From Equus caballus (taxonomy: Eukaryota > Chordata > Mammalia > Perissodactyla > Equidae), in the NCBI RefSeq assembly GCF_041296265.1, contig NC_091693.1:24924001-24988000 (forward strand): a stretch of DNA of 64,000 nt, in the 5' to 3' direction. Each line of letters starts with the position of its first letter. The first letter of the stretch is position 1. The notes under the pieces were generated by a model. The model was not told the DNA's origin. It saw only the letters and a list, made by a program, of their open reading frames with translations, and searched no databases. Below are positions 56,301-64,000 of this stretch, piece after piece. The position numbers and the translations under genes are program-made.

Positions 56301-58360
56301 CGTCGTTGATCTGGGGCACGTCAGAGGTCAGGATCTCACAGGCCACGCTGGGGTACCTGTCAGGGGAGGGCCGTCACATCCAGAGAAGAAGGGCAGAGGC
56401 TGGGAAGGGCCTGCCTGGACGGAGGCCAGAGGGGCCTTCCTCACCGCTCCTCCCTGTCAGAACCCATCCATGGCTCCCCACTGTCACTAAGGCAACCTCC
56501 TGAACCCGAACCCGACCTCCTTCAACAACACCCTTCCCTCCAACTCCCCAGCTCCACCTCCGACCCTCTAGCCCATCCTGGTGTGCTCCCCGTGCCCTCC
56601 CGCCCCGTGACCTTTCTAAAATCCAACCTCACCCTCTCCCTCCTCCACACACTCACATGGTGCCCGACAACCCACAGCATGAGGGCCACTCTGCCCAGTG
56701 TGCCACCCAGGGCCCCGGGGGACCACAACTCACTGCAGGCCTGCCCTGTACACTGCAGGGGCCCCCAAGTGTGCCTCCTTCCCTTGTAAGTGGGTTCCTT
56801 GGGGCAGGGCAGGGACCCCATGGGCTGCAGGAGGCAGATGTCAAAATGGAGGCTCCCTCAGCGTCTCCCTGCTCCTGTGAGCCCAGTGCACGGGGCCACT
56901 GGACATGCTCGAGTGAAGGTGGATGGGGGACAGAGGTCAGAGCAAAATAGGCAGAGGACACATGGGGGCGGGTATCTGATGGACAGACCGACATCAGAGG
57001 GACACCAGGGACACTCTGCTGGCCCTGCCAGAGGTGCCCACTGTGTGCCAGGCCTGCACTGAACAGCTGGCACACACCTTTACAAAGGACAAACCCATGC
57101 TCCGTCTGGCTCGAGGCCTCTGGGGACAGAGACGCAGAGTGTGGTAAGGACTGTGTGCACACCATGCACAGCACAGCAGGCTGGGCAGAGGGCAGCACTG
57201 GAGAATGGGGTCAGGAAGGGAGTCCATGTCTGTGACGGATTGTGCTGAGAAGGGCACTGGACACCAGGGCAGACAAAAGCCCCCAGTTATGGAGACGATT
57301 CCAATCAAGCCCCCCCAAAAGGGCCCTGCCAGCCTCATCCTGCCTCACGCCACCACCAGCACCTGGAGTGCACCCACCCTCCCCAACACCCGAGGGCCCT
57401 GAGCACCCGCAGAGTGACTAGGGGCAGAGGGCAAAGGAGGGCGGGTGGGAGAGAGCGCAGAGGAGAGCACGTGGCCACCTACGGCCCAGGCCCACTCTGC
57501 CCATTGCCACACCCTCTGCACTGGCCCGTGCTGGGCACAGGGGACCTGGGGGTGAAGCGCTCCTGCCGCTCATGCTCCAGAAAGGAAAGTTAACAAGAGG
57601 ATCACCGGTAAAGAGACGCTGTCTGGAATTAGGAGATTTGCTTTAAACCACACCAGGGCCTGCGGGCATCCCAGAGGATAACCAACATTGTCCTGGTTCT
57701 GACACCATATATACTATATTTTACAAAATGTCACCACTGGGGGAAACCAGGCAGAGTATACAGAGAACTCTGTATTCTCTCTTACAACTGCATGTGACTC
57801 TACGGTCATATCGGCAAAAATGCAATTGAAGAAAAATACCAGGAAAAATGGGGTGTGGGGTTGCGGCCGAGGAAACGGGCCGGCCCGAGCACTGCCCCCG
57901 TGAAGGCCGGTGAGGGCCCACGGGTCCATCCCACCCGTCCCTCCCCGTGGGTGTGTCTGGAAACCTCATAACAAAGACACTTCTAAGAAGCTGCATCTGG
58001 AGGGCTGTCCCTCCCTGATTTCCTCGTCCCCACACGGGAGTCAGTGACATCAACAGCAAGTCGGGGCGGCTGTCTGTGACCACAGGGGCAACTCGGAGGG
58101 CGGTGCTGGGGACAGAACAGGACGGGAACTCACTTGTAGCGCAGCCGCTCCTCGCCACTGGCTGGTGGCTCCTGGGTGACCCAGGCCACCATGGCCTGCA
58201 GGTGCGGCGGCTGCAGCAGGAAGTCCAGCAGCTTGCGGTTGACGACCTTGCACTCCTGCAGCACGTCCTCCTCATCCAGCAGCTCGGGCAGGCTCAGGTC
58301 CTCCCGCTCCAGTAGCGTGTCGAGATGCGAGCTCGTGTGCAGGTCAAACTTCCAAAACAT
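41363..58360 (-). CDS. PPP6R1: Protein phosphatase 6 regulatory subunit 1 (SAPS1), 22 coding exons
   Basis: SAPS-domain subunit that binds and targets the PP6 catalytic subunit, with ankyrin-repeat partners. Coding exons in transcript order are 58134-58360, 56170-56356, 55948-56085, 55804-55869, 54397-54509, 54180-54293, 53549-53711, 53301-53453, 53021-53155, 52351-52415, 52109-52224, 51939-52024, 51646-51735, 51480-51577, 48188-48245, 47926-48104, 42748-42881, 42480-42660, 42318-42388, 42034-42115, 41518-41619 and 41363-41438. They total 2634 nt, 877 aa (human 881 as I recall), with every junction in phase. The protein opens [20 protein letters not shown] and ends VCPGSQ. The ATG exon follows a CCGCAG acceptor at 58367-58368, so at least one upstream non-coding exon exists. 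No broken exon is seen. Confidence 0.97.
42748..48104 (-). CDS. PPP6R1: PPP6R1 exons encoding two acidic tracts
   Basis: Exon 47926-48104 encodes [16 protein letters not shown] followed by a Glu/Asp run. Exon 42748-42881 begins SGGSTDSE and continues with about 20 acidic residues. A 5.0-kb intron full of L1 sequence separates them. Such acidic tracts after the SAPS domain are usual for PPP6R1; their GAG/GAC codons make short impure triplet repeats prone to length change. Confidence 0.92.
43740..44853 (+). mobile_element. Older L1 LINE, ORF2 3' part and 3' end
   Basis: Carries decayed ORF2-type sequence ('tcaaaaagaataaaatactt', 'ccacgttcatggactgagag') and a 3' end 'agacttcaattaaaaagtt'. It forms the landing site of a younger L1. 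Located in the PPP6R1 intron between the acidic exons. Confidence 0.8.
45508..45775 (+). mobile_element. ERE SINE inserted in L1
   Basis: Starts 'ggggccagccccatggccga' with 'gtggttaagtttgcatgctg' and ends after 'gccaatcttcctcaccaaaa'. It interrupts the younger L1, so it is later than that L1. Confidence 0.92.
46889..47100 (+). mobile_element. ERE SINE inserted in L1 3' region
   Basis: Starts 'ggggaccggccccttagccg' and ends in a long A run at about 47095. It splits the L1 3' UTR and is the second ERE in the same L1. Confidence 0.92.
48246..51479. other. PPP6R1 intron without other genes
   Basis: Largely unique GC-rich intron. An antisense L1 remnant lies near 49910-50040 and a MIR-like stretch near 49640-49790. 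No RNA gene or exon recognised. Confidence 0.5.
51480..58360 (-). CDS. PPP6R1: PPP6R1 SAPS-domain exons
   Basis: Fourteen exons encode the helical-repeat SAPS region that contacts the PP6 catalytic subunit, and the segment behind it. Recognisable stretches are [100 protein letters not shown] and [20 protein letters not shown]. Conservation to the human protein as I remember it is near complete in this half and falls in the Pro/Ser-rich C-terminal exons. Confidence 0.95.
54745..55190 (+). mobile_element. L1 LINE 3' fragment (sense)
   Basis: From 'ctcacagcagccgaaggggg' to 'ttatctctcaattaaagctg', L1 3' end text in a PPP6R1 intron. Non-coding. Confidence 0.75.
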
Positions 58361-59889
58361 GGCGCCCTGCGGGCAGAGGCTGTCACCCACTGGGCTCTGA
58401 TGGGCCCACCAGGACAGTACCAGCCCCTGACTTCTCCAGCCCTCCCTCCTTCCTCCATCTCCCAGCTGCCTCTGGCCCAAACAACCTTGACAGCTTGCAA
58501 GGGCTGCCCTGTGGTTCAGGGGTCACTTCACACCTGAGGCCAACTGTCCTGCCCACCCCTCAGCCCCGGGCCAGTGAAGGCCCCCAGGTGTGGACCACAC
58601 ACAGGGCCTGGGAGAGAGAGCCCTGAGGCTGTACACAGAGCGACCATGGTCCTGTCCCCACATATGGGCAGGGACGTCCAGGGGTGGGGCCAGAGCTATG
58701 CTCATCCCGGAACCCCTGCCATCGGACTGGCTTCAATCTGTATTTGCTGAAGAAATTCAAACGCCCCATGACCACCAGTGTGCGACTGCCATCCAGCCCA
58801 TCCAATCACCCTGCCACACACAGGGCGTGGGGCAGCAGCAGGGCAGAGAGGGAAGTGTGCACCGTCTCCAGGCTGTGGCCGTTGCCTGGATGCTACATAC
58901 ACACACACAAACACATCCCAACCCCCCTCTCCCCACCCAGCGCCCAGGACAGGGAAGAGGAAAGGGGGGGCTCCCAGAACAGTCACTGCCTGGGGCCCAA
59001 AGGAACCAGGCCAGGGTAACTGTTTCAGTGGGGAGGAGGACAGGGACGGCTCCCACCACCAGGAGGATGGCGCCCCGGCTGGCGCTCAAGACCTGGCATG
59101 CCCCACTGCAGCTCATCCCACCCTGGCACAGGCAGCTAACTGGCGTTAGGAGCATCTCATGTGGAGCGCTCTTGAGGTGCCAAGCGGGTCTGAGCTCCCA
59201 GACACGGACGCTCTCAGCCACTCCAGTCCAGACCACCCAGTTGCAGACCCACTCTGCTCACCGCTAGGCTCCCAAAGCCACTCATCCCGGCTCCATGTGT
59301 GCACTGTGTGTACCAGGCACTGTATCCACGGCCCCTTAACTCACAGCCCCCTTCTGAAGGCCTGTCACCCCACCACATGACAGGCAGCCCATGCCCAGGT
59401 AAGATGGGGGCTCCTTAGCACGGCGCAGGCGCTGCCCGGAGCTCACATTTGTTTCCTGCCTCCTGAAGACCACCTGGGGCAGAGGCCACTGAGGTCAGAC
59501 GGAGAGGCCAGGACGCCCCCTCCTGGGCACCTCAGCTCTTCGTCCAGCCTCCAGCCTCTAGCGTCCACAGGAGCCTCCCTCGGCTCCTCACTCATCCTCC
59601 CTGCCCCCAGGGTGACCTTCCAGCCCTGACGGGAACAAATGGCTCCAAATCTACAACAATCCTGATGGGACTCATGTTCCTAAGCCCTGGCCAACCACGC
59701 CTGGAGGTGGAACACAGGAAGAGCCCTGGGCGCAGGGACAGCCAGGAGGAAAGAGGACTGTGAAGGAAGGCAGCAGACACCAGGCCCTGAGAGGGCCCTC
59801 AAGAGCCCCCACTCGCACAGGCCTCATGGGCTCCTAAACCACGGCATGCAAGGACTCGCCCCCTTAGCCCTCCTACGCACCCCACCCCG

Positions 59890-60310
59890 ACCCTGGCAGC
59901 TTTTCTAAAACACAAACAGGAGTGCCTCGTGTTCCCTTCCAGCCAAAACCCTGCCATGGCTCCCCTGGTCTCCACGTTCAACACCCTAAGGGCCTTGTGC
60001 CCCCTGCACCAGACTCTGGCTGACCCCACCCTCCCCCCAGGACCTCCCACTCCCTGGGCGCTGCTGCAGTCCTGCCAAGCCTGCCCCAGGCTCTCACGAC
60101 TGCCTGTCCCCTGGGCCAACCTCCATGTGCTGGCAGAGCCCAGGCTGCCTTCCTCAGCACAACTCTCTCCTGGAGCGAGCTCCGACCCACGTGTTCCCAG
60201 GGCTTCCATTTCGGGGTGCAGCTCCTTCACAGCCCGCAGACCCTCCTGAGAAGGTCCCTGCATGAGGCTGATGCCCTCAGCACCGTGCTGGACGTCTAGG
60301 CCTCCCTGGT
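59890..60310 (+). mobile_element. L2 LINE fragment
   Basis: Phrases 'aaaccctgccatggctcccc' and 'acaccctaagggccttgtgc' follow L2 order. Diverged. Confidence 0.55.
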
Positions 60311-60419
60311 CCCATGAATGCTGGGCAATCCCTGGACAACATACTAGACACACGATGTCGATAAACCATGTGGGCTGCGGCGCCAGCATCATCCTCAGGA
60401 CTACACGGCCATCATCGCA

Positions 60420-60560
60420 ACCCACTCTAACAACTCCCCCAAGGCAGGCATTGCTGGCCCCAATTTACAAGTGAGGAACCTGACGTGCACCAAGGTAACT
60501 TCCCAACCCTAGGGCTGGGGGCTGGTGAGCTGTGAGCTGGTGCCCAAGCCCGCAGGAGAT
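60420..60560 (-). repeat. MIR SINE (antisense)
   Basis: 'caatttacaagtgaggaacc' and 'tgacgtgcaccaaggtaact' resemble the reverse complement of the MIR core. Confidence 0.5.
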
Positions 60561-60999
60561 CAACTCCCAGGGCGCAGGAGCCTTGTCCTGTTCTCTGAAG
60601 CTCAGCCCGCCAATAAAGCCCTACAGAACGAATGGGTGGGCTCAGGCGGAGTCTGTACCAGCAATGGCTCTGCCCTGGCTACGGCTGTCCCTGACCCAGC
60701 TCTCGCTGGCTGACACTTCCAGGGAGCTGAAGGCTGGCTCCTTCCTGGTCCCCAGGGAGGCTTGGCAGGACACTAAGCTTCAAGTCCAGTGCTTACTCAG
60801 GAGACACCTTTGAACTCTGGGAGGAAGCTGGGCCGAGGCCCTCCACAGCTTGGTGAGCCAGCACACCCCGCCCATCACTCACCAGCTGTATGACACTCAG
60901 CTGCTGGGAGAGCCACCAGAAATCCAGGGGCTTCCTCGAGTCCTCCCTGTCCAGATCCAGGCACCGCAGACCCTCCCACAAAAGCATAACTAAAACCCA

Positions 61000-61620
61000 A
61001 CCCCCCTTCTCTCAACCTGCACAGCCACCACCCTGACCAGGCCCCTCATCTCTCCCAGCCTCCCCTGCGCCTCTCTACATCCCATTCTGCAGGCAGCAGA
61101 CAGAGCTTGCTGAAATGAAAATCACACCGTGTCTGTGCTCGGGACCCCACTGGCTTCTCACCGCTCTCAGAAACCTCTAAACCCCGCCCTGGCCGACAAG
61201 CCCCCATGAGCTGGCTCCTCTGGCCTCTCTTACACCACGGTTCCTCGCCTGCTCCAGCCACATTGACCTTTCTGTTTCCAGAACGCACCAGCCTGGGTTC
61301 TCCTCAGCACTTGCTAGGATGTCCCCATAACTGGCTCCTTCTCATCCTTTGGGTCTCCTGTCAAGTGTTCACCCCCCAGAGGGGCCAAAGCAGTCCCCTG
61401 GCCAAACCTCAGTACAGTGGTTCTGTGACATGCATTCCGACGTGCCTGGCACTTACACTGTCACACACAATGACACACGTGCCCTGACTGGATGATGGAC
61501 AACCCAGACAGAACCTTCCTCACTAGGCTGCCGTGAGCACCCAGAGACAGCACCTAGCACAGAATCTGGCATGTGATACACACTCAGAAATTTACGTGCT
61601 CGGAAATATTTGCTGAAAAA
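61000..61620 (+). mobile_element. L2 LINE 3' fragment
   Basis: Contains 'tgagctggctcctctggcct' and 'gcacctagcacagaatctgg', ending near 'ctcggaaatatttgctgaaa', the L2 terminus. Confidence 0.65.
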
Positions 61621-62159
61621 CACCCCCATCTGCAAACTACTGCATCCTCCCTGAGATCCCCCCAGGGGCAGGAGGCTGACACACCTGTCAGGGCATCAGT
61701 GAAGGGAATCCTGCCCCCTTTTCCCCCCAGCCATACTTAGGGGCTCTCTAAACCACAATCACAAGATGGGGGGACCTACCAGAGCAGGCCGAGGAGGGGA
61801 CGAAAGAGAGCGGGCTGCACCAGGGGCTGAGAGAGTGTCCCACGTTGAGTGAGGACGACTGCTTCAAAAGGAAATCAAACAGTGCTCCCCACTGCACATG
61901 GGCAACTCCTACTCTTGCCCAGAGCCTAGACCTCCCCGGGGGACTTTTCCACATGTCCTCCCTGACTTGATGACGGGTGTGTGACAGGGCCCAGGCCACA
62001 GGTGAGAAAACGAAGGCTTGGCAAAGGTGACTCACCAGTCCTGAGGCACTGATGGCAGGGTGGGGTGGGGCAGGTTTCCTGAGCTGGGTGGACCTGGGAC
62101 CAGATCATCTCCAGGGGCGGCCGCCACCCAGGCCGTGAGAAGCAAGCAAAGAGCCCCAC

Positions 62160-62600
62160 AGGGTGAGAGCACCACCTCTTTCTACGTGGGGGACTTTCGC
62201 TTGGGGATAAGGAGACCAGAGAGGTCAAAAGGCCGCCTAAATCAAAAGAACAAAGCCAGTCACCAAGGACCACATGTATGACTCCCTTCACATGAAATGT
62301 CCACAAGAGGCAACTCCATAGAGACAGAAAGCACATCAGTGGTTTTCAGGAGCTGAGGGGAGGAATGAGTGCTAACGGGTACAGGGCTTCCTTCTAGGAA
62401 AAAGATGTTCCGAAAAAACCCAAAAAAGTTCTGAAATCAATTGTATGCAGTTTTATTTGTAATTATCCCTCAACTAAAAAAATCCACTGTGGTGACGGTT
62501 GCACAATTCTGTGAATCTATCAGAAACCACTGAGTTGTGCGCTTTAGATGGATGAATTGTGAGGCATATGAATATACCTCAACAAAAACAAACAAAACCA
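62160..62600 (+). mobile_element. L1 LINE 3' fragment (sense)
   Basis: L1 3' UTR phrases 'gtgacggttgcacaattctg' and 'atgaatatacctcaacaaaa' close this fragment. Confidence 0.65.
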
Positions 62601-62859
62601 AAGCCGCCACAGCTGCCATGAAGGGGCCAGGCCCAGGCCCTGCCTTACATCCAAGTCACCGGAGCTCACGAGACGCCAGCTGGCCCACAGCCAAAGCACG
62701 TGAAGGCTCTGCCCTGGGGAGCACGCACAGGTCCCCTCCCACCCCCATTATCATCGTCCTGAACTCAGTAGACCGTCCACAGCAAGGGACACAGCAGGGA
62801 CTGGCCCAGCCAGCATCCCCGTGTACCCGTGTCATCTGCACCGTGTTTCCGCATCAAGA

Positions 62860-62965
62860 CAAGGAGGTGAGCACTGTTATTACTCCCATTTGATAGAAGT
62901 GGAGAGGGGGCCAGCAGGAGCAGAGCCTCGGGCAGCAGGAGGCAGAACCAGGACTCTGCCTGCCC
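62860..62965 (-). repeat. MIR-like fragment (antisense)
   Basis: 'gttattactcccatttgata' followed by an acidic/GC stretch with 'cagaaccaggactctgcctg', as in antisense MIR. Confidence 0.45.
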
Positions 62966-64000
62966 TGTTCTCCCAACTAGAGGCGGAAATTCTCAAAGCT
63001 GAGGTCACTCACCCACTTCCAAAGCACCTGGTTAGAGGATGCAGGCTAAGGCCCCCACCCCCCTACCCCTGCTACAACCTCCCCACCTGCTTCAGACAGC
63101 AGATTGGACTTCCCTCCCAAAGCTAGCTTTCCAAAGAACTGGGGAGCAGAGGGGGCCACCACAACAAGACAGGAGGGTGCTGGGAAGCACGTGGTGTGGA
63201 CTCCAGGGGTCTCAGAACCCAGGCAGCCCCTTAAACACTGAGAACCTCAAGTCAGTCCTCCAAAAATCAGAGGAGGCTGCAATGATCAGATGCAATCCAG
63301 TGCTGGTCGGTACCCTACAAATGTCAGAGCTCAAGCTCCACACAGAAGAAGATGCAGATACAGGAAAACTGGAGAAAAGAAAAGACAAAAAGAGAAAAAG
63401 AGAGAAAAAAATCTTTCCCCCACCACAAACTCTCAATTCACTCCAGCCTCGAGTCCTGATGATCAACCCCATCCTCCCACTTAACGGAACTTGCTGGAAG
63501 CCCCGGGAATTGGACAGGAGAGGTGGCTTTCATTTTCGCTCTCTAACAGGGTGATCTGGGCCTGGCACTTGGCGTCCCAGAGCCCAGCGTCCTCATCTGT
63601 GAAATGGGGGTGCAGTCCGTTGGGAAGGGCTATGTTGTGAGAAGGAGCGCGTTAAGGCAGGTCGTCCTGACACATCAGGGGCTTGGCAAGTGTTGGCCCT
63701 TCCTGTCTGTCCCTGAGGCCACGCAGAAGCCTCGACACTTGTAGCAGGAGGGACGGAACAGCCCCTACCCCAGGGGGGACAGCACTAAAAACAGAAGACT
63801 CCCCGTTTGCTTGCCGGAGTGAGTCAAGTCATTCAAATACTCTGGCAGGCACCACGCACCCCACTGCCCCCACCCTTTGCAACTTTTAGCAAACTTCAAG
63901 AAAACGGAAGTGACTACCACTGGTTTTTAGCAACGGTTTGAAAACCATGACTCTGGCTGCAAACGGAAGAAGGGGAAACTGTAAATGAGAAAGGAAGCCA

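Larger units (their letters stand above)
58369..64000 (-). other. PPP6R1: Presumed 5' intron of PPP6R1
   Basis: The ATG exon has an upstream acceptor, so the first exon and promoter lie further right. I see no CpG-island-like promoter or convincing non-coding exon up to 64000, so the transcription start is probably outside. The stretch holds old repeats and a purine-rich tract (63360-63410). Confidence 0.6.

Overview
This is ordinary vertebrate nuclear DNA from an equid, or at least a perissodactyl. Genes are split into short exons with GT/AG borders. The repeats include MIR, L2, MER5A and L1, and also tRNA-derived SINEs whose sense copies open with a 'GTGGCGCAGTGGTTAAG'-type head, the equine ERE family. 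The gene order SYT5 - PTPRH - TMEM86B - PPP6R1, all on the minus strand, matches a block of human chromosome 19q13.42 as I remember it. Gene identities rest on recalled human proteins, not on a search. The exon borders were checked by making codon phase agree across every junction.

Layout: SYT5 (713-5770, 8 coding exons, 386 aa) is a vesicle calcium sensor; behind its start lies a CpG-rich region with RFX X-box-like and ZNF143-like motifs and a long microsatellite. PTPRH (8237-26266, 18 coding exons, 928 aa) is an R3-type receptor tyrosine phosphatase. Its FN3 exons lie in a tandem array of about 1.24-kb units (about 18.7-24.5 kb). From 26.3 to 37.6 kb is repeat-rich intergenic DNA with ERE, L1, L2, MLT1-type LTRs, an ERVL-like pol fossil and a 24-bp minisatellite with a CCAAT box in nearly every unit. 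It also holds a decayed extra copy of the last TMEM86B exon (36.2 kb). TMEM86B (37942-39601, 3 exons, 221 aa) is a lysoplasmalogenase-family membrane protein. PPP6R1 (coding part 41363-58360, 22 exons, 877 aa) is the SAPS regulatory subunit of protein phosphatase 6; its non-coding first exon and promoter are not visible. From 58.4 kb to the right end I see only presumed 5' intron with old repeats.

The four genes are neighbours, not a pathway: exocytosis, epithelial tyrosine dephosphorylation, plasmalogen breakdown and serine/threonine phosphatase targeting. I found no new multi-gene system. The most interesting material is the evolving PTPRH ectodomain: one FN3 exon is dead, two are almost identical (one base differs in 267), and each unit carries a relic of a second FN3 exon. 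Next come the CCAAT minisatellite and the X-box cluster upstream of SYT5.
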